A stretch of DNA of 64,000 nt from Aquilaria yunnanensis. Lineage: Eukaryota; Streptophyta; Magnoliopsida; Malvales; Thymelaeaceae. Positions 31,099-42,572 of this stretch are shown here, piece by piece. The position numbers and the translations under genes were made by a program. The notes below the pieces were generated by a model, which was not told the DNA's origin, did no database searches, and saw nothing but the letters and a program-made list of their open reading frames with translations. Positions within the stretch are counted from its first letter, which is position 1; each line of letters starts with the position of its first letter. The stretch is from the NCBI GenBank assembly GCA_039654915.1, contig CM077597.1, forward strand, positions 32,586,001 through 32,650,000, given 5' to 3'.

Positions 31099-32870
31099 GA
31101 GGAGGAGAAGGAGTCAGAATGTGGGTCACTAGCAATAAAGACTCAAAATTTTTCTAAGTCCTAAGGGATAAGGTTTACCTAGGCAGCATGCTCAGTCATC
31201 CAAGCGGTGTGGACCTCTTCGTTTGGGCACTCCTCCGTCAGAGTTTGGAAGGTGGCATTGGTCATAACGCCCCTTGCCATCTGAGGAGCCATCTTCTGGC
31301 TATCTTCGGAGAACAGATCCATGTCCTCCATGAGGGTCCAGAAGGCCTTCCTCGGGACCTTGTCCTTTAGGATTTTTGAGTCTTGAAGGGCCCTTTTTCG
31401 AACATGCTCTATCATCCACTGAGCTTGGGCTCGCTCATCTTCAAAGTCGTGCCCAATTTCTATTATAAAATTACCTCTTAGCCATTCATCTACAAGGTTT
31501 AAAATACCAAAAAATCCCAAACTCATAGATGAATGGCTAAGAGACAAACCTGGTGGGAGTTCAACGCCCTTTCTGTCAGACTTACTGACATTTAGCACTT
31601 CGGGGGGAATGTCCTTGTCCTTTCTTCTTCATCTCTCTAAGGCCTCTTTGGCTGAGATCTCCCCCACCAAAGTCCTCAGTGTCTCGATAGCAGCATTAGG
31701 ACTTAGAGGGGTTGAGTGGATAGCCAGCTTTGAGAGCGGGTCGACACGTACAGGCGTTCGATCAGCCACCTCCGCTTGGTCTTTGGGGGGAGGAGGAAGG
31801 GAGTCCTCCTTATTTTTCTTCAACCTCGGGGCTGATGATGATCCATCGGGTACCTTCTTCCTCTTAAGTGCTTTTTTCTTCTACTGTTCTCCCTTCTTTG
31901 CTTGACTGAGGAAAAGGCTCTTGTAAAATGCTGCTAACTTGTCGCCCATCTCTGCAAAGAGAAAAACATCAGTGTAAGTATTGAAAAATCCTAAACAACA
32001 AATTGGAAAGGAGCATACAGTTTAGAAGCGTTGAATACGTAAGTTCACCCCGAAGGAGCATGACCATCCAGGACTTCTTCTCGTCCACGGCCGGTTTTGG
32101 CATGTCCAAGTTAGTGATATACTCCTTAACAACCCCGAGTTCCCCAAGTGCTTCTTCGGTCATGAAGCTCCATCTAATGGGGAAGGGATAGAGAGAACTT
32201 TGTCATCCCAGTCCGTGATAGCTCGAATACAGCTATCGAACTCTTCAAATTGAGACTCTAGATTTAGAGTTAAAAGCTTCCTCGGGTCTACTACATCAGT
32301 GGCTAAGGTACTCAAAGCCCATTAAGTAGAAAGATCTACCTACTTCTTATCAACCTACATGAAGAAGTACTTTTTCTGCCACCCTCACCAGCCGCCTTTG
32401 GTGTGGAAGGTGAAAGTAAATTTCTTGCTCCCAGATCGTCGGGGGAGCAAGAAGTAGAATCCCCCCTTTGGGATAAGGTGAAGTTTGTAATATTGGAGAA
32501 AGAAGACAAAATGTGGGACAATTTTAAAGACTCCACACATGCACAAGAAGGCATTGAAGTAGGCATAGGAGTTTGGAGGCATCTAGTTGACAGTTATGCC
32601 GTGGAATTGGTAGAAGTCTGAAACCACCTTTGGTGGTGGATAGTGAAGACCCGCCTTCAATTGAGCTCTGAAGACGGTGACCTCCTTCGGAGAGGGAGGT
32701 AGCTCGGTTCATTAGGACCGGGTAGCCTAATTTTTGAGTAAGAATGGAGGAAGAACTTGAGCCTCCACTTTTCCAACTTCTCCGAAGTTGTGCAGCTCAA
32801 GTGGGCATTGAGAGGAAACTAGCTCTTGGGAATAGCTCTAACCGTGGTTTGCTCGGACGACATCCTTAGT
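30300..32870 (-). pseudogene. Antisense ORF of the Tat element, decayed
   Basis: Between integrase and the 3' LTR, the minus strand holds scattered protein-like sequence. At 32870-32340 is a segment with SYAYFNAFLCMCGVFKI and PKGGFYFLLPRRSGSKKF, resembling the putative gypsy-type transposon family (Transposase_28). Then comes MTEEALGELGVVKEYITNLD at 32163, a Pro/Lys-rich linker, and acidic/coiled-coil-like parts (31598-30400). Tat-group elements such as Grande and Retand are known to carry an ORF in antisense here. A poly-A run at 31066-31094 and numerous stops break it. Function unknown. Confidence 0.6.
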
Positions 32871-33688
32871 GACTAAGACACTGACCTTGGAAAGATGGAG
32901 GAAAAAGAAAAGAAATGGGAAGAAGAGCAACTACTTCAGAAATAAACCCACCTAATTTAGAAAGAAAATGGGAACTTCGGAGCATGGCACAAACCTGACC
33001 GGAAATTGCTCCGCCACTAGCACCACCTTGAAAGAAAGATGGAAGGTGAGAGGAAATTCAAGAGCAAAAGGAATGAAAATTGAAGAAGTTTGGAAACTTT
33101 GAAGGAGAAAGGCTTTATATAGATCGAAGGAGGTAGGCGGAGCGTTGCCATAATGACCCTTCGTAGGCGAAGGGACACAACCGACGTAAGGGACACGATA
33201 GATCACTAATCAACTAAAGACACGTGTCGAATGATGCAAAACCAAGGGGATGCCTCCTGACACTAGCAGGCCTATACCCGCCTAATCTGAAGTGACACAA
33301 CTGTCCCGTTAGAAGACAGGACGGTTAGTTGACAAGAAAGAAAAAATGAAAAAATAACATTAAAGAGGCTATAAGTCCTCATCTCCAAGGATGCAATTTT
33401 GGCTAGATATAAAATCTAGACTAAGGACATGAAATAGCTTCTTTGATTCTGAAGGTGTGACCTCGCTGAAAGATAAGAAACTGGTTCAAAGCAACATCCT
33501 CATCAAGGGCTCAAAATAGAAGGCAAATAAGTAGCCTTCAAAAATGCTGAGAATGCAACTTCGGCAAAAAGTGTCGCCTTTGCCTGAAGAGTTAGCAAGA
33601 GTAAGGTCTCTTGGCCAAAGGATAGCTTCAGATTCTTATTGCATACTCCCAAATGACTAATGCTGAAGACATGACTTTGGCTTCTTCG

Positions 33689-33697
33689 AGGGGAGCA
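33689..33697 (+). other. Polypurine tract of element C
   Basis: AGGGGAGCA directly precedes the 3' LTR start TGTGATAGCC. Confidence 0.65.
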
Positions 33698-34425
33698 TGT
33701 GATAGCCAAAAGGCTATCACCCTCAAAACCTCCTAATCTGTTGTCTTGGCACTACCCTCAAAAGGGTTTTAGCCCCCAACCTTACATTCTCCATACGACC
33801 CTCAGAAAGTAACATGACCAACTTCAGGAAAAAAGTGTCCACACCACCCTTGAATTGGGAAACTACCAACCTTGGAAAAGTAGATCCACCATCGTCGACA
33901 GAGGACATAGTCTCTCGAAGATGGTCTGCTATCCCGAAGGGTCTTCCCTAGTAGCCCTCGAGGATAAATCTCTACCCGAAGGGGTCTCACATCCCCAAAG
34001 GGGTCTCATGGAGAAACGAAAAAAACAGTTAAGGAGCCTCTGACAAAGAGATCTTGCACATGCCCCTACCCTCTAGCCAGAATGGCCTATGGCCAGCTAG
34101 AGATACTTGCCTCCGAAGGTACAAACCAGATCTAACCGAACACGTATCATGATCTGGATAGGCTGTGTAAAATGGCCTCCTCCCTCCACCCTCCTATAAA
34201 TACTTAGGAGGGTCCTTGGTAAGAACAACAGGACTCTCTTCTTTATATTCTCTGCTCTTAAACAACTTCTCTCGCATTAACTGACTTGGGCATCGGAGGC
34301 TTCCCCCCGAAAATACACTTCGAGGAGCTTCTAACTCACGTTCTTCAAACTCTTGCAGATATCTTCTCATCAAAAGTCCTCCCTTTAGGCCAACATGTCA
34401 TACAGGGAGGATGCCACGGGCATCA
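33698..34425 (+). repeat. 3' LTR of element C
   Basis: 728 bp, TGTGATAGCC...GGCATCA, aligned to the split 5' LTR with many substitutions, so C is much older than B or G. The TATA segment CTATAAATACTTAGG is at about 34194-34208. Confidence 0.9.
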
Positions 34426-34430
34426 GTGTG

Positions 34431-34945
34431 GTTTGCCATGTTTGCACATGTGCTATGATGTTGGTCTTGTCTAAATGACCAAACCTATGATAAAAATGAA
34501 CTTTAAGAACTTTTGGCCATAATATGTGTTAATGGCTTATATATAGACTATTGGACATTTGGTGTTCTTGAACGTTTTGGGCCTAAGTAATGTTGGTGAT
34601 GGATTTGCATAATCGTATGTTTATAAGCTTATGCTTGATTATGAAAAACATGTGCATAATAAACAAAGTTTTCAAAGCTTGATTTGGTGTTTTGGTTGCC
34701 ATGCATGTACTTGGCTATGTTTGATAACGAGCTTGAAATGAACACAGAAGTTCCACATAAGTACTAGCTTGTTTTTGAGAGCATAATATAAATCTTTAAG
34801 TAAATAATTAATGAGCTAGTACTAGTAACATCTTGGGGTTCATGCCCGTATGTTTTGATAATGAACAAATGCCCCTTATATGGAATTCCGCTGCGTGGTT
34901 AAGTAATTAGGCTCGAATGGGCCAAGGGCTAGGTTGGGCATGACA
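34431..34945 (+). repeat. Right part of the 5' LTR of element D
   Basis: Non-coding; it ends GGGCATGACA just before a PBS. It continues leftward into element C, so the LTR is probably interrupted. Confidence 0.6.
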
Positions 34946-34947
34946 AC

Positions 34948-34961
34948 TTGGTATCAGAGCA
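34948..34961 (+). other. Primer binding site of element D (initiator Met type)
   Basis: TTGGTATCAGAGCA, the classical plant PBS complementary to initiator tRNA-Met, lies two bases after the LTR end. Confidence 0.85.
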
Positions 34962-35098
34962 TGGATGCTTTTAAGACCAAAAGTTTTGGTCTATGGATTA
35001 TTTATAGTGTAGACTTGTTCCCACATAGGTTAAGTCCACTAATGTTTTTACTTATGAATATTGAGCATATGTGTACCTTGCTTGTTGTTATGTACAGG

Positions 35099-36500
35099 AT
35101 GAGAACTAGGGATATGGATAAGAAGACCGGAGGCCAAAATGAGAACAGAGCCACCCATCAAAAGGGTGAGCAAACTGGTTTTGAACCAAAAGTACAAGTT
35201 AGGGCCATTGAGCCCATTAGGCCGAATGTGGATGGACCTAGCAATGATGATTAAGGGAAAATGGAACACATGATGACGATGGTGCAAGCCAATATTGCCT
35301 AACTTGTAGTTGGCATAAAGGCCCTAACTAGATGTTAGGCACAATTCCTAGAACATACTGGGCAACAAAAAGAACCTAAAGCCAGACGAAGGCCAGGAAA
35401 GGAACCCATGCTTAGTGATCAAGCTAGTGGGAATGGGAGAGAGATTAATGATGATGAAGAAGATGATGACAGGAGAAATCCAAGAGCCAGAAGAATCAGG
35501 TCAGAGATCAGACAGGAGACTAGAGCTAAGCAGGAAGAAAGTCTAAAAATAGAAAAACTGGACACTGAAGAAACGGAGATACCAACTCGCATCATTGCTA
35601 CCACTGGGACAACGAGGGCTCCCAAAGGAGGGCCTATTGATAGGGATGAAAGAGCCCCTAGAAGAAATGGTGGAGGCCTTCGGGAAAGTCAACTAGAGGG
35701 ATTTCTAGCCTTGAAACCTCCAACTTTTAGAGAAAGTTGTGATCCAGAGCAAGCAGAATTCTGGATCAACCAAACTGAGAAGATTTTTGAGAGAATTGAG
35801 GTTTCCTCTTCTCAGAAAGTATTGCTCGCTACCTTCAAACTAGAGGGTAATGTAGAGCTTTGGTGGAGGGCAGTCCATCAAACCTATGCTAACAAAAATG
35901 CTAGGAGGCTTGCCTCTAGAATAAGGGCAATGTAGTGGACTGAATTTCTCCAAGTTTTTCAGCAGTAGTACATTAAAAGACCAAAAGCAAGTTCAGTTTG
36001 ACTTGCTTGAGGAGGAAGAGCTCTCAATGCTGGAATATGAGCAGAGGTTTAATAACCTCATCTGCTATGCCCCATAATATGATGGCCAAGAGGATTTGAA
36101 GGTTAAGAGGTTCCTCAGAGGACTAAGGCCCGAACTGAGGCAAATACTTAAGGGAGTGTGTGCTCATAAGTATTATGACATTGTTCAGAGGGCTATGGTC
36201 CTAGAGCAAGAATTTAGAAGCCAAACTGTGAGAGGCCCTGGTAATGCCAGTGGGATGCAAAAGGCATCCAAAAAGGGAGGTAGAGAAAACCTGGCACATG
36301 AGCCAAGAAACGATAACAATAGAGAAAAGAAGGTAGCCCGTTATGGACCTCCATGTGAGACTTGTGGAAAATTCCATGGCCAAAAGCCATGCTATAGGCT
36401 CATAAATGGATGCCTTAAGTGCGGTGCCCAGGATCACTAGGTAAGAGACTGCCTCATCGGAATGGAGGAGCAGGGAACCATGGGAAGGTTTGGTAATAAA
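35099..36500 (+). pseudogene. Gag of element D (Tekay/Del-like), broken
   Basis: It starts MRTRDMDKKTGGQNE. The gag core is LKPPTFRESCDPEQAEFWI, EKIFERIEVSSSQKVLLATF and NVELWWRAV (35700-35880), then FLRGLRPELRQILKGV in another frame (36105 on). A zinc knuckle CLKCGAQDH-stop-VRDC lies at 36412-36452, with a TAG inside it. Several further stops make this copy non-functional. Confidence 0.85.
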
Positions 36501-36721
36501 TGGGCACAAAGGCAATTGCTTGTGAAGAGGCGGAACATACCTCTACCTCAAATAAGGAAGGATTTGGGCCATAACATGCCTCTGCATAAGTAAAGGCAAA
36601 ATCTAACTCCTGGAAGAATATTCCAGATGAAGAACTCGAGGAGAGCTAAGAGGTCCTAGAAGCCAAAGAAGCTGAAGTCGAGGATGAGGAAATAGACCAG
36701 GCTACACTAGCTAGAAGAACT

Positions 36722-36913
36722 TTGACAGTTACCATTTTACTTAAAGGTTATGAAGTGTCGGTTTTGATTGATACTGGTGCGTCATTGTCTATAATATCTT
36801 TTAAGCTAGTCAAAGATATGAACCTTGAAGTATGCACCATGGATAAAATGTACCTGGTTAAAACTGCTGAGAATGAGGTTATGATTACATACCATATGGT
36901 GAAAAATTGCTGA
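36722..36913 (+). pseudogene. Aspartic protease start of element D, truncated
   Basis: VSVLIDTGASLSIISFKLV carries the intact DTGAS active-site motif. The frame ends after MVKNC at 36913, and the following sequence is unrelated (CACTA, minus strand). RT and the rest of pol are missing. Confidence 0.8.
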
Positions 36914-36929
36914 GCTACAATGAAATTGG

Positions 36930-37787
36930 AAATTAACATAATTAGTAATATGAATTAATTGAAGAATAGATTAGAAATTAAATACAATAGATTATGTTAC
37001 CCTATTATGCTTCATGACATCATTGATGTGCTGGAATCTTTCACCATTCCAGTGGCGAATAAGATTATCCCAGTGGTGTAGTTGGATTGCCAGTGGACGA
37101 AAAGGATGAATGGAATTGAAGTCGTTATTCGATAAGATATTGTTGAAATGTGCCTTGACAATTGTGCCCTGCAAATGAGCTCACTTGTGCTTGTAGCGGT
37201 CCCGCATCTACTTGAAGAACTCCTTCCTTATTTTCGGGTCATTCACTGAACCTCAATGGTAATATTGCTGAAATGATAAAGTGAAGCATTAATTAGTATT
37301 TCAAAAAATATATAATATTGAAAATTAAATGAAATAGTTTATAGAAATAGCAATTTATGTATTTACTTGCAATTGAGCTAGATACTCATCTCTTTCTTGC
37401 TTGACGTCTTTCTATTCAGGGTACTTGCCCTTAAATAGTGTCAAAGATATGCTTGTGAGTGTTTGTCGAACCCTGGCATCATTGACAAACCTACAAAGAA
37501 ATTTATGAAACAAGTAATAAAGTATAAATTTATATTTATGAAATATATAGAAATTGAATAATGTAACAACACTTACGACAACGGGTCAATTACCCTCCGT
37601 TGCGAAGGGGGTACTGCATCATCCCTAAGGGGCACCTGCTCATCAAGGTTTGGATCTGGATGCTGTGGAGCAGTGTCGACTTGGTGGGCTGACTGCTGGT
37701 TCTCTGAACTAGACTTTGATGTTGCTGAAAGGCTGGTAGAATGGGCCGCTGGAAAATTGGTGCATGAAGAAAACTAAACGGGTTAGG
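36930..37787 (-). pseudogene. CACTA tnpA-like (Ptta/En-Spm) gene fragment, left part
   Basis: On the minus strand, FVNDARVRQTLTSISLTLFK (about 37490) and, in a neighbouring exon, KIRKEFFK...MRDRYKHK followed by LIRHWNGERFQHINDVMKHN (about 37250-36995) match the plant transposase Ptta/En/Spm pattern. A GT at the end of the last block looks like a splice donor. The gene continues to the right of array G at 52771. Its left end adjoins element D without a visible CACTA terminus. Confidence 0.65.
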
Positions 37788-37792
37788 GAACC

Positions 37793-38813
37793 TGATATGA
37801 TCAAAGAATGCACAACCAAGGAAGACAAGGACCCACTGAAGGTTTCTAGTGGACCATTGACAAGGAAAAGGGCTAAGGAGCTCACTAGTGCACTTCAAGC
37901 TTGGATTTTGACAGATTGGTGATGTTCTGGTAGAAAATTCATATCTTGAGCTAAACAGATCGGAATTGAGTAATTATTGATTCATTGGAAAGCTAACATC
38001 TGGAGCTGAAAATCATATGAAGACCATGAAACCCAGTTTGCACGATAAGGAGGTCCAATTTAGCTTCAAAGTCGCGATTTACGAGTTATCGCTGGTTCAG
38101 AAGCAGTTGCAGTATTTTGGGAATATCTTTCTATTCAGAAGTCCATTTTGTGTGATTCAAGTGTGGTTTCGAAGCTAAGAAAGAGATCTACAACTTTCAT
38201 GTTTTACATTTTGAGAAATCATGGATGCATGAAGTTCGAATTGCAGCTTGAAGTTGAAGACACAAGCAGGAACCTCCTGAGAAGACTATTTTGTGGTTTT
38301 TATGGCCAATCTTATTTTGTAACGTATTTTATTTTATGTTCCTGTTTATTTACATTATTTAGGATTTTATTTAGGCCATGGAAGTGATTTAGGTCACTTA
38401 GGATAAATGGAATTCGCTGCACACCTTAAACATGTGTTAAAAGGGTGTAGGAATCCTAGTTTGACTAGGTTTTCTTGAGTTCTTTGTAACTAGGTTTCCT
38501 AGGTGACTTAAGCTGCGAATTTTGCCCAGATTTTTACCCTAGTTTAGGCCTATATAAAGGCACATATTCTGGATGTAAACATACAAAAAAAATTCGAAAT
38601 AATATTGGTCTTTGGAGAGGTTTTCTCTTTGGTTCTTTGTGGACTGGCTTGGTGCACAAGTGTGCTTGTGTTCTTGGAGTTCTATACTTCTCGTTTCTAA
38701 TCACAGGTTGATTAGGGGTGGGGGTTTTAAACCTAGTCTCTTTGATGTCTTGTGGAGTTTGAATCACATCTTGGGCGCGTTTCATGGTCTTTATACCATC
38801 GGGGTTCGCATCA
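37793..38813 (+). repeat. LTR1 of array G (original 5' LTR)
   Basis: It starts TGATATGATCAAAG and ends GGGGTTCGCATCA. The TATA box TATATAAAGG is at about 38551. Its sequence matches the inner LTRs only from about the middle onward. Confidence 0.95.
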
Positions 38814-38814
38814 G

Positions 38815-38828
38815 TTAGTATCAAAGCC
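38815..38828 (+). other. PBS of array G, unit 1 (degenerate initiator Met type)
   Basis: TTAGTATCAAAGCC differs from the standard TTGGTATCAGAGCC by two G-to-A changes; the same form occurs in units 2 (43465) and 3 (48116). The founder copy therefore already had it. Confidence 0.75.
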
Positions 38829-39728
38829 ACAAGTTCCATTGAAGGACATATCTTGTATTCTTGTTTCCCTTCGTTTTTCTTTCAATTCTGTCCAGTAATT
38901 TTTGTGTTTTAATTCTCTGTTTTAATCTGTTTTCTTCTTGTTTCAGGTCTGTTCTTTTTATTCCACCCTTGTTCAAGTTCGAAAATCACAAAAACAACAA
39001 AAAGAAGTCAATCCATGTCACCTAGTATTCTCGGTTTCCATTCATTTGTTCTTGTCTAATTCTTATCTTTCTGTTTCGTGTCCAGCCATATTAATCTCTT
39101 TTGTTTTCATTGTTTGCAGCATCTTAGAGTCCAGAAAACTTCAAAAAAAGAAGGATCCAAGTTCAGGAATTTTTGGTATCAAAAAGTTGCTTCAAATTGT
39201 GCCAATTTCACTAGTTTTCTTGTCTTGGCCGAAAAGAATTCTAACTTTTTGTCTTTGGCAGCAAGGAGTTTCAAGGAGAACGTTTGGTTAGCATCAAAAC
39301 AGCAAGCAAAAAAAAAAAAAAAGGAAGAAAGAAAAAAGGAAGGAAAAGAAAAGAAAAAGAAAGAGCAAAGAAAAGAAAAGAAAAGAGCTTGCAAAAACAG
39401 AAGTTTTCTCAAAGTGTTGAAAGTTTTGCGCCCCAAAACCTATCCCATTGTTTTTAAGCCAAAAAGCTTTCTGTGTGGTTCTTGTGATCATCAATTGCAA
39501 GAGCTTTTTAGAGTCTTTTAAAGCTTGTTTAGCCCACCTCTTTTGGAGTCAAAATAGTTCTTCGAAAATTCAAGTTTTCTTGTGTGCTTTGAGGATAGTT
39601 TTCTTAGAACTTTGGAGAACTCTTTGAATAAGCAATATCTCACTAACAAATTGAGTGTTTGAGTGTTCATATTTTGAGTGAAACACGTGAGGTGAGTGTT
39701 TGTGAGGATCTTTGTTATTTTCAGGAGT
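38829..39728 (+). other. Leader of unit 1
   Basis: About 0.9 kb, non-coding, with an A/G tract at 39308-39390. A TTTGTTATTTTCAG just before the gag ATG resembles a 3' splice site. The same leader precedes gag in units 2 and 3. Confidence 0.6.
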
Positions 39729-42572
39729 ATGGAGGGCCAAGAGGATAGGAGGATGAAAGTGAGACACAATGAGGAGCCAACCATGAGAGAATTTCAAGAA
39801 ACTCTCAATAGACTTGTGGGGAGGATTGAGGACATTGATTTGAGGTTACCAACGAGAGGTCCAAGGAGAAAAGAACCCGAGGAGGAAGAAAGAGTTTGGC
39901 ATGGCCATGGGTTTCCAAGGAGGTGTGAGCCAAGAGAGGACAACAATCTCAACTCCATCAAGTTGAACATTCCCTCCTTCCAAGGGAGGAGTGATCCCGA
40001 TGCATATTGGGAGTGGGAACAAAAGATTGAGATGGTGTTTGATTGCCATCATTACTCCAAGAAAGAGAAGGTTAAATTGGCTACCATAAAGTTCACTAAT
40101 TATGCTCTTGTATGGTAGAATCAGGATGTTACTTCTAGGAGAAGGAATGAGGAGGAGCCCATACACACATGGAGAGCCCTTAAAGCCTTAATGAGGAGGA
40201 GATTTGTGCCTAGCTCCTACTATAGAGATCAACGCTTAAAGCTTCAAAAGCTAGTGCAAGGCCAAAGGAGTGTGGAGGACTACCATAAAGACTTGGAGAG
40301 GACCTTGACCCGAGCCAACATCATGGAGGATGAGGAGACCACCATTGCTAGATTCATTAATGGTCTCAATCCTGAGATTGCCAACAAAGTGGAAATGGCA
40401 CCTTATTTGAACATGGAGGATTTGCTTTATTATGCCACCAAGGCCGAGAAAATCATCAAAAGGTCCAAGGCATCCAAGATGTGTCAAGGAGGAATTTCCA
40501 CATGGAGAGGAGCATGGAGCAAAGATGTAAGAGAAGTACCCAAGCCAAACATGGAGATCACAAAAGGAGACTTGTCTCAATCTCAACAAGAGAAGTCAAT
40601 CATGCTTGTACCACTTTCACCACAACAAGTCTTTGAGGATCAAAGAAAATTTCAAAGTAAGGTTGAGAGAAAAGTAAATGAGGGGAAAGTTGAGGGCAAG
40701 AGTGATGAGGGGAAAGTTGAGAGAACAATCGAGAGATTAAGTGAGAAGAGTGAACATGAGGGGAAGAAGAGTGGAGAGTTCCCGAGAGAAGAAATTGAGT
40801 GCGAAGTTGAGAGAAGACAAGAGTGTAATGAACCCAAGCCGAGTGAAGAAAGAAAGACCTACAGAGAAGCCATAATTTCATCTAACATAACAAAGTCTTC
40901 TAGTGTTGTGTTGTCTTCTTTTCAGGACTTAAGTGGATATGAACTTCAAGAATCAAGTGAGTTGCTGCCCATCCAAGAAGTTGGTGTTCCTAATATTCTA
41001 AGCCATGTCCCATGCATTAAAACAACAAAGGAGGTTGAGAAGAAACAATTTAAGGTAAGCCCAAGTGATTTCATATGTAAAAGTTTGCCTAACGTTGTTT
41101 CTTTTCCTATGTTTCAAGGGGATGAAATTAATGCAACTCCAATCGAAGTCATTGAGTGCAAAGGTGAAATTTTTGTGGTTCCTACACCGAAGGAAAATAC
41201 TTGGAGACTAAGTCCAACCACTATAATGTATTTCTTCCTAACACCTAGATTTGATGTGGTTTTGCATGAAAATCTGAAACAATGTGTGTTTGCTTGCAAT
41301 GTTATTTTGACAAATGGTTTTCATGAAACTAGATTAAGAGAAGGAAGTAAACATGAAAATTTGACAAAATATGGTTTTAAGCCTTCTAATTCTTTGGTTT
41401 TGTCAAATCATCTTTTGAATTCCATGAGTTTCTTTAGAGAAAAATCTGTTTTGGTGTCTTTGGTTTTTTATTTTGTTTGCTTTGCATCCATGTCACATTG
41501 TTTTGTTTTGTCTCAAGTTAAATCTACTTCTTTAGAATTTTGCATGCATAAATTGGTTGTTACCCATGCATTTCATACTTCTTTGATTTTCATTCATGTT
41601 CAGCCCATTTTTGTGTGTCAATCTTTAATTTCCAGCAAGCATTTTTTCGCCATGACACATGCAATACACAAGCTTTTGAGTCTTGATCTTTTTGCTTTAT
41701 GTCCAAACCTGAAAGTTTTTATTTTGAGTGAAAATTCTGGATTTAAATTCAGCCTTTTAAGGAGATGTGTTGAGTCCTTTGTTTTGTGTCATATTTCATT
41801 CACAAATTTCATACATTGTTGTGCATATACATGCAAAAATAAGTTTGCTACTGAATTGGTTTCACTTAATCCTATCTACTCCAATCTTGTTTCATTTAAA
41901 ATGCTAAGGATTTTTGTCGAATTGTTGCATCCTAGTTTTGTTATTAGTTTAGGCCACATTGTGTTCAATTCTTGTTTATTTGAATGGCCTATGCAAACTA
42001 TTGTCTTGACATGCATAACTTGTGTTTTTCATAACCATAACACTTGTGTGAGTTTAGGTCTATTTGTTTTTAGTGCATACAGCATCCCTAAGGTAAATTA
42101 TTCCTACACTTTTACTTGTTGTGAGAATAATGTTTTTGAGATGGTAAAGGCAATGAAAGTGATGCCTAGAGTTAAGATAAAAATTGTGCAAACTTTCAGA
42201 TTTTTTGTGCTAATTGATTCTAACTTTGTTTTTGAACCTAGGGGTATCAAAATTAACATTGTGTTGGGATATTGGTTTAGGTTTTTCACAAGATCAAAGC
42301 TCCATACACAAGCATTCTATGCTATTGGTGGTTATGTGAAAGGTAAGTGCTTATGTGTTGATCATTTCATTTTTATTGATTCAACTCCCTTTTCTAATGT
42401 AGGTTTTGATTCGAGGACGAATCCTTCTAAGGAGGGGGGAGCTGATACGATCAAAGAACGCACAACCAAGGAAGGCAAGGACCCACTGAAGGTTTCTAGT
42501 GGACCATTGACAAGGAAAAGGGCTAAGGAGCTCACTAGTGCACTTCAAGCTTGGATTTTGACAGATTGGTGA
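39729..42572 (+). pseudogene. gag: Gag-type ORF of unit 1, one in-frame amber stop
   Basis: The frame begins MEGQEDRRMKVRHNEE. The gag core comprises IPSFQGRSDPDAYWEWEQKI, VFDCHHYSKKEKVKLATIKF, then TAG at 40116-40118 where a second Trp is usual, then RRRFVPSSYYRDQRLKLQKL and SVEDYHKDLERTLTRANI. After the gag domain the frame stays open for about 600 more residues: first Glu/Lys-rich, then a Phe/Cys/Leu-rich segment with several hydrophobic stretches (for example LVSLVFYFVCFASM). It ends with GPLTRKRAKELTSALQ, a tail common in gypsy polyproteins, 130 bp inside the next LTR. No protease, RT or integrase motif is present. Confidence 0.8.
42431..42442 (+). other. Polypurine tract of array G, unit 1
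   Basis: GGAGGGGGGAGC directly precedes TGATACGATC of LTR2; identical tracts precede LTR3 and LTR4. Confidence 0.8.

Larger units (their letters stand above)
23292..34425 (+). mobile_element. Element C: decayed Tat-group Ty3/gypsy retrotransposon
   Basis: LTRs: 23292-23312 joined to 24740-25446 (split by solo LTR H), and 33698-34425. The 3' LTR starts TGTGATAGCC and the 5' copy TGAGATAGCC; ends are GGCATCA and GGCATTA. The flanks TTGTG (23287-23291) and GTGTG (34426-34430) fit a 5-bp duplication with one change. In order it contains gag, protease, RT-RNase H, archaeal-like RNase H and integrase, then an antisense ORF region before the PPT. Many stops; same family as element A. Confidence 0.9.

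Noticed and set aside
39078..39521. Frames of 117-147 residues in the leaders of array G (also at 43588 and 48239)
   Set aside because: They pass through A/G-rich low complexity, differ in frame between units because of A-run length, and show no motif.
40251..40881. Minus-strand frames of 93-112 residues opposite gag of G, repeated in each unit
   Set aside because: Antisense shadows of the gag coding strand with no recognisable domain.
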